This document shows, one piece after another, positions 24,355-32,303 of a stretch of 41,671 bases of DNA (positions are counted from its first letter, which is position 1; each line of letters opens with the position of its first letter). The notes below the pieces were generated by a model. The model was given only the letters and a program-made list of their open reading frames with translations, did no database searches and was not told the origin of the DNA. Made by a program: the position numbers and the translations under genes. Origin of the DNA: Cyanobacteria bacterium HKST-UBA02 (GTDB lineage: Bacteria > Cyanobacteriota > Vampirovibrionia > Obscuribacterales > Obscuribacteraceae); contig JAGQHH010000092.1 of assembly GCA_020431945.1 (NCBI GenBank), forward strand, positions 1-41,671, given 5' to 3'.

Positions 24355-25422
24355 ATGAACAAGAACGGACCGCCGGGACTGAGTCCTGACGCTGTTTCTC
24401 GACATTTGAGGCGCACCTGGATCCAGACCATCCTGGGGATTGCGCTTCTGGCTGTACTTTCTACCGGCAGCCTCTACTTTCTCGGTCTGCACTGGTCCTT
24501 CACCGGCTTGATCCTGATGGCGTGGGTTCTGCTCCCCCTGTGGGGATGGTACAAGAGCGCCGACATGGTCAAGAAGCTCATGCACTGCCATGAGCCGAGC
24601 CCCTTCGATGCGCGCCACGCCAAGCTGGTCGCTATCGTGGACCGCCTCTTCCCGCGAACCGGACTGCCCGTCAAACCGGCGGTCTATGTGTCGCCCCTGC
24701 CCGTTCCCAATGCCTTCGCCACCGGTCGCAATCCGCACAACTCCTTTGTCTGCGCCACTGAAGGTCTGCTTCGCATGGACCTCACCGACCAGGAGCTGGA
24801 AGGCATCGTCGCCCACGAGCTCGCCCATGTGAAGAGCCGGGACGTTACCATCACTTCCATGACCGCGGTTCTGGGCTCGCTCCTGACCATCATTCTCGCT
24901 CAGGGACTGCCGGGAATCTTCCGCCCTCTCTTCGATACCGAGTCCTCGGGAAATCTCCTTTCCCGCCTCGATCGCAAGGTGAAGAAAGACCGCAAGCGCT
25001 TTTTCGCTGCCGGTGGTGGCATTGCCGGTCTGGCGCTTTTCGTGGTGATCTTCTTCCTGGTCAGCATGTTCAGCCGTCTCGTCTCGATGTTCGTCAGTCG
25101 AGCTCGTGAAAGCCATGCCGACGTTCTGGCTGCGCACTGGACGGGCAACCCCTGCTCACTCTCCTCGGCGCTGCAGAAAATCAGCAACTGGCTGAGCGTC
25201 AACATGATCGACATCAGGATGCAGATGCTCCTGTCCGGCCTCACTCCCCTCCTTCTGGTCAGCCCTCTCGACGACGAGAATGGAGAGAGCGGCAAGGATG
25301 GTCAGGGCGGTTCGCGCCTCCGCCGCTGGTGGCAGCGCCTGGGTCAGAACCACCCGCCGGTTCCGGAGCGCCTGGCGATGCTCGATGAGCTCGCCGGCTC
25401 TTCCTGCCCCCGAATCAAGTAA
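24355..25422 (+). CDS. M48 family zinc metallopeptidase (HtpX-like)
   Basis: A 355-aa membrane-bound protease of the HtpX class, which degrades damaged membrane proteins. Two transmembrane helices near residues 20-65 precede the catalytic part. The zinc motif is HELAH at 154-158 in IVAHELAHVKSRDVTITSM, and the third ligand is Glu252 in SRARESHADVLAA; HtpX more often has Tyr-Ala-Asp there, so His in this place is a variant. Two more hydrophobic segments lie between (about 175-185 and 222-240). The end (HPPVPERLAML) matches the family's HPPLxxRI motif. GGAG lies 6 nt before the ATG at 24355 but overlaps an earlier ATG at 24349. It ends at a perfect 12-bp terminator stem. Confidence 0.92.
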   Translation: MNKNGPPGLSPDAVSRHLRRTWIQTILGIALLAVLSTGSLYFLGLHWSFTGLILMAWVLLPLWGWYKSADMVKKLMHCHEPSPFDARHAKLVAIVDRLFPRTGLPVKPAVYVSPLPVPNAFATGRNPHNSFVCATEGLLRMDLTDQELEGIVAHELAHVKSRDVTITSMTAVLGSLLTIILAQGLPGIFRPLFDTESSGNLLSRLDRKVKKDRKRFFAAGGGIAGLALFVVIFFLVSMFSRLVSMFVSRARESHADVLAAHWTGNPCSLSSALQKISNWLSVNMIDIRMQMLLSGLTPLLLVSPLDDENGESGKDGQGGSRLRRWWQRLGQNHPPVPERLAMLDELAGSSCPRIK

Positions 25423-25454
25423 GGAATGAAGCAAGGAAGCAAGTCTTGCAGGAG

Positions 25455-25497
25455 CGAAAGAGGCTGTATGAAACAGCCTCTTTCGTTTCCTCTTCTC
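25455..25497 (+). terminator. Terminator of the M48 peptidase gene
   Basis: CGAAAGAGGCTG (25455-25466) pairs perfectly with CAGCCTCTTTCG (25474-25485), followed by the pyrimidine tract TTTCCTCTTCTC. It is about 30 nt past the stop. Confidence 0.8.
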
Positions 25498-25562
25498 AGA
25501 CATTACACTATATTACATAGTTAGTCTTTTCAAAAAAAATTGAAAGTAACCGGCAACACAGC

Positions 25563-25610
25563 GTCGGCAGCAGTCAGGACGAGCCTCGAGCCCTCCTGAC
25601 CGCTGTCGAC
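25563..25610 (-). terminator. Terminator-like hairpin of the 25.6-26.4 kb genes
   Basis: GTCG, CAGC and GTCAGGA (25563-25579) pair with TCCTGAC, GCTG and CGAC (25594-25610), with one mismatch and one G-U. It lies just past the minus-strand stop at 25633. A run of eight T (minus strand) follows about 25 nt later. Confidence 0.6.
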
Positions 25611-25632
25611 ACCGCGCCGCCAGGTGGCTCGC

Positions 25633-25980
25633 CTAACCGGCGCTAGCGGTGCAATCGCGAGACTGGAGCCGCGAATGCAAGTAGATGATCAGACCGGTTG
25701 CCGCCATCATGACGATGCAGAGGGCCGCCACGCTCAGGAAAGCGGCGACGATACCGGCGCTCTTGATGGCGACGATGGACCAGACCAGGCCGACGACCAG
25801 ACCGAAGATGAAGCCGAGCCCGGCTGCCTCGTCCCCCGCTCTTCGCGAGAAACAGGCGTCAGCGAAGACACCGAGCAGGAACATCAGGGAAAGGCCGACC
25901 GCAGCCATGGATGCGACGACCAGGACGGCAGCGAGGATGAAAGCGCCGATAACGGCGAACAGAGAGATGAGGAAGGTCAT
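25633..25980 (-). CDS. Small membrane protein, about four TM segments
   Basis: A 115-aa, almost entirely hydrophobic protein. Segments at roughly residues 3-22, 24-43, 52-72 and 76-98 could cross the membrane, with a short charged loop (CFSRRAGDEA) after the second. AGGA lies 8 nt before the ATG. Nothing in it identifies a function. It follows the gene at 26054-26431 on the same strand after a GC-rich hairpin and is probably cotranscribed with it. Confidence 0.65.
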   Translation of the reverse strand: MTFLISLFAVIGAFILAAVLVVASMAAVGLSLMFLLGVFADACFSRRAGDEAAGLGFIFGLVVGLVWSIVAIKSAGIVAAFLSVAALCIVMMAATGLIIYLHSRLQSRDCTASAG

Positions 25981-26015
25981 TGATTGAGATTCCTGTAGAT
26001 TTCAGGGTTTCGTTT

Positions 26016-26039
26016 TGCCGGAGCCCGGAAGCTCCGGCA
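26016..26039 (-). promoter_or_regulatory. Intercistronic hairpin
   Basis: TGCCGGAGC (26016-26024) pairs exactly with GCTCCGGCA (26031-26039) around CCGGAA. It separates two small minus-strand genes and lacks a U-tract on either strand. Confidence 0.55.
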
Positions 26040-26053
26040 GTGAAATTACAGCG

Positions 26054-26431
26054 TCACCGCTTGCGGCGACGAGAGAGGCTGGCCTGATACCGAAGCCACT
26101 CTTTGATGACAGCCCGCTCCTCCCGCAGCGCCCGCATTTCTTCACCGATCTCGGCGATTCGCTTGCGAGCATGCGCGAAAGATTCCTGCGGACTCGGGAA
26201 AGCTCTGGAACCTTCGATGGCGGTCCAGCGGCCCACGGGTCGAACACCGAACTCGTAGTGGTAGTCCGAGGTCAGGTGGTGCCTACATTCGCGGGGCTCA
26301 CCATACTGGGCTGCCATGCGGCGATGAGCGATGAAACTATTGATGCTCCCATCGCCGGTATCCGGGATTTCGAAAGAACTGCGGACATGGAAGTTGCAGT
26401 CCTCGACTTCGACTTTTACGGTTCTCGTCAT
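26054..26431 (-). CDS. Unknown small basic protein
   Basis: A 125-aa protein. The first 70 residues look like a small beta-rich domain (VKVEVEDCNFHVRSSFEI, then CRHHLTSDYHYEFGVRPVGR), and the last 45 form a charged helix (ARKRIAEIGEEMRALREERA) ending in a basic RRRKR tail, which could bind nucleic acid. There is no signal peptide. AAGAGG lies 11 nt before the ATG. A longer plus-strand frame (26015-26569) covers the same DNA but has an arbitrary composition, so I prefer this strand. No family was recognised. Confidence 0.6.
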   Translation of the reverse strand: MTRTVKVEVEDCNFHVRSSFEIPDTGDGSINSFIAHRRMAAQYGEPRECRHHLTSDYHYEFGVRPVGRWTAIEGSRAFPSPQESFAHARKRIAEIGEEMRALREERAVIKEWLRYQASLSRRRKR

Positions 26432-27046
26432 TGCTTACTTGGCCTCTTTTCGGATTCGTTTTCGAGATACGCAGATAGGCAACGAAAAACACGGACGATG
26501 CTCCTCGACTGGATCAGTCGACTAGATCGCGAAAGACGAAGGCATCAGGGAGAGCTTTTGTTGATATAGATACCCGGGGCAAAAAGGTGATGAGAGATAC
26601 TTTTTTGATAACAGATTGACAGTACTCAAAGCCCGTAAATCTTCTTGATCGATGCTGATTCACACCCCTTTACAAGCCTTGGAATCCACTGGTATCAGGC
26701 TCACGCAACTAGCGCTATCTCTGCAAGCCATTCCCGATGATGAATTAGAAATGAGAGTAAGACTCCCCTAAGCAAAGCTTTTTCGAGTTGATTTTTTGGC
26801 CTTGAAACTCCTAGGTTCTAGTTACACATTGTCAACCAAGTAACACAGGCTTAAAACCGCTTCACTGCCTTTCCTCCAACAGCTTCCCCACGACTGCAGC
26901 CTACGTCTGGCCCGCAGAAGTGAACCGGACGCTCGTGCGAGAACGCAGGGATGCGGCATCGATAGCCTGACACCGAGCCTACGCATGCCCGGTGCTTGTT
27001 GTGACGACTTCCATAAACACGTTCGCAAGAACGCGGAGTAACTGAA
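26432..27046. other. Long leader region of the large HExxH gene
   Basis: About 615 bp without a convincing gene. A possible promoter is TTGTCA-N16-TTAAAA (26829-26856), which would give a leader of about 180 nt. At its end a GCAA-capped hairpin, CGTTC/GAACG (27020-27033), directly precedes the GGAG ribosome binding site, as in the leader at 10748-10765. Confidence 0.4.
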
Positions 27047-28840
27047 ATGAAAACGGTAACTCGCAAGATTGGTTTCGGCTGCCGCAGGCACAAGAGCAGA
27101 CTGAGTCTTTCAGGACTCGTCTGTGACGGCCCCGGCTGCCACATCGATATTTTCGGTGCGGGCAAGGAAGACTATCCCTTCCCCACCATCAATCAGCTCG
27201 TCGAAGGCGCTCTGGCCCGGGCTGGCAAGGTCCTCGAGAAGGACGAGACCGACGAGACCACCGTCGCACCCGCCATGGAGCCCGGCGAGTTCTGGCAGGA
27301 CGTCTCGGTCTTTCTTCCTCGCCTCGGCGAGTTCGAAGAGGAGCCGAACCTGAAAGCCATGGTCGACGGAGCGGAAGCCCTCAGGCAACTGATGGACAGC
27401 CGCCGCTTCGACGGTCTGGTGGACGTCCGGTTCAGCTCGATGATCGGCGCCACGCTCTGGGCCAGGCAGAACATGCCTGCCGGTTTCCAGAAGACGCTCA
27501 ATAACCTGCTGCGTCAGATCTCCCGGCTCAAGCGCCGTTACAAGAAAGCACTCCGCAAGGTGGTCCTGGCCCTATCGCGCCAGTCCCAGACGACTTCTCT
27601 CGATGAGCTGGTGGTGCAAGCCACCGAGCTTCTCGATCAGGAGCTGGCGGAGTCCCTTTCGGTCCTCAGGGTCTACACCGATTCCTTCAACCAGTACAGG
27701 GACGGTGCTTATGCCCGGGAACTGGAGCTGATCAACTTCTTCTTCGAGCAGACAGCCAGCCTGTTCCAACCGGCCGAAGGCATCAAGACCAGCAAGTTCA
27801 AGGTGGGCGACCGCTACATCGCGCGCATCGTCACCGGCGAGCTCGCCACCATGCCCGGAGCTCTCGGACCGGTGGGTCTGCACGCTCTCGAGGTGCCGGT
27901 GGAGATGCTCGACTTTCTCTTCCTGCTCATGCCCCTGATGGCTCATGAGCTCTTCCACGACATTTACTACGACGTCGAAGGGCTAGAGCAGGAGCTCACC
28001 GAAAAGGTGGCGAAAGCCATCGAGACCGCGGTGAAGTCCGGAAGTGTGAAACTGACCAGCCCGGACACCGCCTTCGGTGCCGGCAGCGTTCCGACTCTGG
28101 AGCTGCTGCAGAAGCTGTTCAGCGATCTGCTGAGCGAGACCGCCGCCGACATCTGCGGTGGGATCCTCTTTTCCGGTCCGGCATTCATCACCACCATGCT
28201 CGTCTCTTTCCCGGCAATGGGCATGGGCGACACTCCCATCGCCGACGAGCCGCGCCTACTCTCCTCCTCCTCGGAGTTCACCGTAGAGGAGAAAGAGGAC
28301 GGCAGGATGGAACTCACCTTCGAGCCTCATCCGGCAGACTATGTGCGGGTTCTGGGTCTGGCAGAGGCTCTGAAGGTGATCGGCATGGACAGCGAAGCCG
28401 AGCCCTTCGCCTCCCTGGCTGTGTTCGGTGCCGGCAAGCCGAGCCCCGAGTTCATCACGTACACCGCCGAAGGCGGTCGTGAGGACCTCAGCCTGCGCTT
28501 CGCCGTGGCCGACCTCCAGGCTCTGGCTCCGGTGGTGGCTCGTGTCCTCATCGAAGAGAGACTCGACTGCCTGGGCAAGCGGTCCATGTGGGAAATGTAC
28601 AACTGGACCCGGGAGCGCCAGGACATCGTCGGCAAGCTCGCCGCTTCGCTGGTGAAGGGACGCTACTCGGTTCCTCGCAAGCTCGGCTCGGTGCACGCCA
28701 ACTATGTCGGCGCTGCAGCACCACTGGCTTTCTGGGAGCTGATCAAAGCCGGCAAGGACCCGGTCGCGGCAGCTCGAGCGGTCAACAAGAACGCCATGAA
28801 AATGCTCACCACCCTGCACAAGCGGGCGTTGAGCAAGTAA
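27047..28840 (+). CDS. Large putative gluzincin-type metallopeptidase, unknown family
   Basis: A 597-aa cytoplasmic protein. HELFH at residues 300-304 (LMPLMAHELFHDIYYDVE) follows a hydrophobic helix, and Glu364 in LLSETAADICGG lies 64 residues after the first His. That E-x-A-AD-x-G-G pattern closely resembles the third-ligand motif of M13 enzymes (GExxADxGG, compare the peptidase at 4175). The N-terminus has cysteine/histidine pairs (CRRHKSRLSLSGLVCDGPGCH) that could form a zinc-ribbon-like knuckle. Residues 160-250 are helical. No signal peptide or anchor is present. GGAG lies 8 nt before the ATG. It stands alone between a long leader and a terminator. I do not recognise a named family; peptidase activity is inferred from the motif pair. 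Confidence 0.7.
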   Translation: MKTVTRKIGFGCRRHKSRLSLSGLVCDGPGCHIDIFGAGKEDYPFPTINQLVEGALARAGKVLEKDETDETTVAPAMEPGEFWQDVSVFLPRLGEFEEEPNLKAMVDGAEALRQLMDSRRFDGLVDVRFSSMIGATLWARQNMPAGFQKTLNNLLRQISRLKRRYKKALRKVVLALSRQSQTTSLDELVVQATELLDQELAESLSVLRVYTDSFNQYRDGAYARELELINFFFEQTASLFQPAEGIKTSKFKVGDRYIARIVTGELATMPGALGPVGLHALEVPVEMLDFLFLLMPLMAHELFHDIYYDVEGLEQELTEKVAKAIETAVKSGSVKLTSPDTAFGAGSVPTLELLQKLFSDLLSETAADICGGILFSGPAFITTMLVSFPAMGMGDTPIADEPRLLSSSSEFTVEEKEDGRMELTFEPHPADYVRVLGLAEALKVIGMDSEAEPFASLAVFGAGKPSPEFITYTAEGGREDLSLRFAVADLQALAPVVARVLIEERLDCLGKRSMWEMYNWTRERQDIVGKLAASLVKGRYSVPRKLGSVHANYVGAAAPLAFWELIKAGKDPVAAARAVNKNAMKMLTTLHKRALSK

Positions 28841-28860
28841 TGGCCAGGAAAGAGCGGAGA

Positions 28861-28922
28861 AGGGGGCTGAATCGGTCTACGGACTGATCTGGCTCCCCCT
28901 CCGCTGCTTTCTTGCCTTTTTT
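28861..28922 (+). terminator. Probable terminator of the large HExxH gene
   Basis: AGGGGG (28861-28866) pairs with CCCCCT (28895-28900), and ATCgGTC (28871-28877) with GACtGAT (28882-28888) inside. The T-tracts begin about 17 nt later, at 28917. The distance is longer than usual. Confidence 0.55.
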
Positions 28923-28972
28923 ACCTTTTTTGGCCTTTTTCTGTGACTTTTTGACCTTTTTGACCTTTTTGC
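28914..28972 (+). repeat. Phased T-tracts
   Basis: Six runs of five or six T start at 28917, 28926, 28936, 28948, 28957 and 28966, with GACC/GGCC-type breaks. The spacing of 9-12 bp is close to the helical repeat, so this DNA is likely curved. It lies upstream of the DUF393-like gene. Confidence 0.6.
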
Positions 28973-29120
28973 CAGGGCCAACATCGGAACATCCTCATCG
29001 TAATTCCGTCACTGCAAGAAAAGCCGCTGCCACCACGGGCAGTTGCCAAGAGAGGGTCGAAAAAAAGTTCGAATTTCATCCAGAAAATGCCCCTCGGGGG
29101 CTTTTCCGAAAAGTGAAGCG

Positions 29121-29567
29121 ATGCTAAACTTAAACAACTCAAATGAATCCCATCTGAAAGGTGAAATTTCAGTGGACGCTCTTGCAACCAGCCTCTGCCA
29201 GGAGTCCCGTACCTTCCTGCTTGCCTGCGAAGACCGTTGTCCGGTGGTTCGCAGCCTCGCCACCATGCTTGGTGTGTGGGACCGGAAGCAGGTTTTCACT
29301 TATGTCGATCGCGACTCGCAAAGCAGCGAGGCCATGGAACTCACCATGGCCCTGGACCGCTCGCTCTGGAGCCTTCTTCTCTCGGACGGCGAGAGACACT
29401 GGTTCGGTCCCGAAGCGATTCCGATAATTCTCACCCATCTACCCTTCGGCCGAGTCGCCGCCGTCGTTTATATCTTGCCAGGCACCATGTGGCTGACCAG
29501 ACAACTCTACGAAATGGTCTCGAGACATAGACAACGTCTCAGCACCACCCGGCGTAAGACAGCCTGA
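29121..29567 (+). CDS. DUF393-like thiol-disulfide oxidoreductase homologue, altered active site
   Basis: A 148-aa protein matching the layout of DUF393 (YuxK-like) proteins: a strand leading into the cysteine site (RTFLLACEDRCPVV, residues 31-43), a middle segment with SLLLSDGERHWFGPEAIPII where the family has the 'dg-x-x-x-x-G-x-x-A' repeat, and an end with LP followed by LYEMVSRHRQRLS, resembling the family's Y-x-x-v-A-x-x-R-y. The usual DGxCPxC becomes EDRCPVV, so the second cysteine is missing, though an extra Cys36 lies nearby. Redox function may be altered or lost. The ATG at 29121 is used; no strong ribosome binding site is visible. It converges with the MurF-like gene. Confidence 0.65.
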   Translation: MLNLNNSNESHLKGEISVDALATSLCQESRTFLLACEDRCPVVRSLATMLGVWDRKQVFTYVDRDSQSSEAMELTMALDRSLWSLLLSDGERHWFGPEAIPIILTHLPFGRVAAVVYILPGTMWLTRQLYEMVSRHRQRLSTTRRKTA

Positions 29568-29589
29568 CTCTCAGAGCGGAACAGTTCAA

Positions 29590-30570
29590 TCAAGCGAAGA
29601 GCGGATCGCCGAGCAGCTCTTCGAGACCACCATCAGAAACGCCGAACTTGCGACACAGGGAGCGCACGCACCAGAGCTCCCGATGTCTGTGCTCCTGGCC
29701 CGGCGGTGCCGGCTCCGTGACCACGTTGCAATCGAGATCGGCCGATGCCATCGAGGGTACCGAAAAATCCTCCATGCCTTCCTTTTCCGCTTCCTGGGAC
29801 TCGATGTCTTCGCCAGCCGGTACTGCGTAGACAGATAATCCCCGGACTGACGGGCCGAATGACGAAGCAAGTCTCGACTCGCAAGCCCAGTAGATTTCGC
29901 CGCCACCTGCCTGCGCCCCGGACAGAAGCGAACCGGTAGCTTCGCGAATTTCGCCTTCGGCGGCGGTGATTCTGAGATAGTCGAAGGGCTTGCCGACAAG
30001 TACGAGAACATCAGGGGCGAAACCTCTATCGAGAAGCTCGGCCTGCTCCAGGGATGACACAATCAGATTGAGAATCACGAATCCGGATTGCGAATCGGTC
30101 TCGAGAAGCTGCTCCAGACATCCTCTCACTCCCTGGTGATGAGCCTCGATAAGAACAGCCGGTCCATGAGAAGCGAACAACCGGTATGCAAGACGGCTGA
30201 CCAGAGTGCTGCTGTCCGAGCTTTCACCGGCAACGGCGACTACCTTCCGATTGCTCTGCAATTTCCAGGATCGTCCGAGTTCAGCCAGAGCCTTCATGGT
30301 ATCGCCCACGGCGATGAGAGGATAACTCGTGCTGGCAATGGGATAGCTCTGACGCTCTTCGACTATGCAACCGACAGCGCCGCCCGAGAAAGCGTCTCCG
30401 AGAAAATCGTGCCCATCGAAGCGGTCACCGCGCAGGGCCACGAACCAGCGGTCCTCCACCGCGCCCCTGGTATCAGTCGAGATACCAGCGACACAATCAG
30501 GCACGAGACCGGCAGCAAGTCTTCCGCCTGCGATCTCGATGATTTCATCGGCCGAGAATAATGCGCCCAT
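29590..30570 (-). CDS. MurF-like pseudoenzyme (Mur ligase N-terminal and degenerate ATP domain)
   Basis: A 326-aa protein. Residues 1-80 match the UDP-substrate-binding N-terminal domain of MurE/MurF: STDTRGAVEDRWFVALRGDR followed by FDGHDFLGDAFSGGA. The next domain begins where Mur ligases have the ATP loop GSxGKTT, but here it reads VAGESSDSST (residues 113-122), with no lysine. The following part still tracks MurF, yet the C-terminal ligase domain is absent; MurF is about 450 aa. The end is a His/Arg/Cys-containing tail not seen in MurF. It therefore cannot be a normal ligase. It may bind UDP-muramyl precursors as a regulator. Start at 30570 lies 15 nt after a 62-aa gene, with no clear ribosome binding site. 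Confidence 0.72.
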   Translation of the reverse strand: MGALFSADEIIEIAGGRLAAGLVPDCVAGISTDTRGAVEDRWFVALRGDRFDGHDFLGDAFSGGAVGCIVEERQSYPIASTSYPLIAVGDTMKALAELGRSWKLQSNRKVVAVAGESSDSSTLVSRLAYRLFASHGPAVLIEAHHQGVRGCLEQLLETDSQSGFVILNLIVSSLEQAELLDRGFAPDVLVLVGKPFDYLRITAAEGEIREATGSLLSGAQAGGGEIYWACESRLASSFGPSVRGLSVYAVPAGEDIESQEAEKEGMEDFSVPSMASADLDCNVVTEPAPPGQEHRHRELWCVRSLCRKFGVSDGGLEELLGDPLFA

Positions 30571-30585
30571 AACGACGCTAGATTA

Positions 30586-30774
30586 TCAGGATTTGTCTGC
30601 CAGTACTTTTTCTTGACCGGATTGAGCCTGGCTTTCAACAGAGCTGAGAAACGAAGGCCTGATAAATTCGAGACTGGGCTTTCGATCTCTTTCGTTGAGC
30701 TCCTTGTGCAGAAGTCGGCTGGCGAAACCGGTGGTTTTCTTGCGCGGCTTGACAGCGGTGTTATCGCTGGACAT
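30586..30774 (-). CDS. Small basic protein upstream of the MurF-like gene
   Basis: A 62-aa hydrophilic protein with a basic N-terminal half (TAVKPRKKTTGFASRLLHKE) and a polar C-terminal tail. It starts at the ATG at 30774, 7 nt after GGAGGAAAGACC, one of the best ribosome binding sites in the window, which supports a real gene despite its size. The frame extends back to 30963 without support. It ends 15 nt before the MurF-like gene, so the two are probably cotranscribed and translationally linked. No domain was recognised. Confidence 0.65.
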   Translation of the reverse strand: MSSDNTAVKPRKKTTGFASRLLHKELNERDRKPSLEFIRPSFLSSVESQAQSGQEKVLADKS

Positions 30775-30926
30775 GGTCTTTCCTCCAATTGACTTCACAC
30801 AGGGGGCGAACGGCATTAGTCGACGGTGAGTATTCTTCGTTGCCCCGAGCCGATACGCCGGCAGGAGCGCAACTTGCCGCCTGTGCCTGATAGATGCCTG
30901 TGAATTTAATATATGGAAAAGCCGGC

Positions 30927-30954
30927 TTGTTGGCAACCCGCCAGGAGCTATACT
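30927..30954 (+). promoter_or_regulatory. Candidate promoter of the TPR membrane protein
   Basis: TTGTTG (30927-30932), a 16-bp spacer and TATACT (30949-30954) fit a sigma-70-type promoter. Transcription would start near 30961, about 57 nt before the ATG at 31018. Confidence 0.5.
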
Positions 30955-31017
30955 TAAGCGCAATTAACAAGTTCGGAGCGTCAACGGCAGTTGCATCCGG
31001 TGGCGTAAAATCTCAAA

Positions 31018-31950
31018 ATGCAGGAAAACCAGAAATCGAGCAACCAGAAGATTCCTCGGCGAGCCCGGCTGGAATTGCGCATGCCGGTGGTGCTGATCCT
31101 GATCGTGCTTGCCTTTCTCAGCGGCACGCTGCTCTCGCCATTTCTGGCTTCTGGCTTGACCGCGCTCACCAGGACGATTAGAGGCGAGTCAAGCGAACAG
31201 TACAGCGCCGGCGAGAAAGCTCTTCTGATCAGAGAAGCGAAGAATCTCACCATCACTCGAATCAGGACTGAGATAGGCTCAGCCTCAGAAGCCGCAAGCC
31301 AAGCCCAGAAAGCTCTCAACACGGCAAGCCGGCGCAAGGTACCCGAGCTCGAGCTCTGTCAAATCGCTTCCGCCCTCAAAGCGGTCTGTTACCACGGCAC
31401 GCCGACCAGCGTCGAGAAACTCTACAAACAATACGAATCCATTCTCGAGAAGCATCCCGAGCTCTTCTCCGAAGACAACAAGGACAACCTCATCATCGCC
31501 GCCTATATCAATCTCACCGCCGGCGACTCGGCCCAGAGCCACCGCAACTATTCCACCGCCGACGAGCGCTACAAGAGAGCCGACGGACTCGCCGGAAAGA
31601 TCAAGCAAAATGAGGACTGGCTGACGGCTTATGTGAGCGATCGCAAGGGGCTCTGCTTTCTCAGGCAGGACAAGTACGGTGAGGCTCTTGCCGAGTACAA
31701 GAAGACCCTGGACTTCGTCGAGAAGCACGGCGAGACCTCCTATGGCGGCCAGAAGAAGCTGGACATTCTCTATACTCTGTGCACCCTGGCTCTCAGACTC
31801 AGCCTTTTCGATGATCAGGTCAAATACGCCAAACAGGGACTGGCTGTTTTGAGCTCGAACAAGGACGAGACACGCCGGTTCTACAAGCATATGTTCACGA
31901 TGATGCTCAACAAAGATGCCGAGATCAGACACTTCCACCATCCCGATTGA
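31018..31950 (+). CDS. Membrane-anchored TPR protein
   Basis: A 310-aa protein. After a basic, polar start (residues 1-21) comes one transmembrane helix (22-45, MPVVLILIVLAFLSGTLLSPF), so the rest should face the periplasm. The remainder is helical, with TPR pairs best seen in the second half: HRNYSTADERYKRADGLAGK, SDRKGLCFLRQDKYGEALAE and DILYTLCTLALRLSLFDDQV. It would act as an interaction scaffold. No strong ribosome binding site is visible; a candidate promoter lies at 30927-30954. It is divergent from the MurF-like pair. Partners are not indicated. Confidence 0.75.
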   Translation: MQENQKSSNQKIPRRARLELRMPVVLILIVLAFLSGTLLSPFLASGLTALTRTIRGESSEQYSAGEKALLIREAKNLTITRIRTEIGSASEAASQAQKALNTASRRKVPELELCQIASALKAVCYHGTPTSVEKLYKQYESILEKHPELFSEDNKDNLIIAAYINLTAGDSAQSHRNYSTADERYKRADGLAGKIKQNEDWLTAYVSDRKGLCFLRQDKYGEALAEYKKTLDFVEKHGETSYGGQKKLDILYTLCTLALRLSLFDDQVKYAKQGLAVLSSNKDETRRFYKHMFTMMLNKDAEIRHFHHPD

Positions 31951-32303
31951 TCTGTTACGCGGTCCCTCCCCCTTGCGCTAGCGACGCTATCCTGATTGCT
32001 GGTAGAACTCGGTTTGCTATCGCCGGTGCGGGTAAGGCAAAGATGCTTCCGAGGCTCTTCAATCAAGAGTCAATTAATGTACTAACACAAGATATGGGTT
32101 GCTGGAGAAGCTTTTCACCCTTAAGTTTCGAATCTGTATTCAGACTGCTTATCCCTCGGATTTCATCTCTCTCAAGCATTAACCGACTCTCGATCAGGAA
32201 TCTCCCACCGTGACGGCAAGCCGTCCGGGGTTCTGCGGTCGAGACGCGCCGAGAGGAGGGGTTCATTTCGACTCCGCGGTCTGAATCACTCACAGGAGAA
32301 CCC
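31951..32303. other. Intergenic leader before the DUF1874-like gene
   Basis: 353 bp with no gene seen. GACGG-CAAG-CCGTC (32212-32225) is a small hairpin, and a GCGGTC/GACTCCGC-type pairing may enclose the sequence up to the ribosome binding site. No convincing promoter or terminator for the upstream TPR gene was found. Confidence 0.4.

Noticed and set aside
26015..26569. 184-codon plus-strand frame
   Set aside because: It opposes the gene at 26054-26431, which has a ribosome binding site and more protein-like composition; I cannot fully exclude it.
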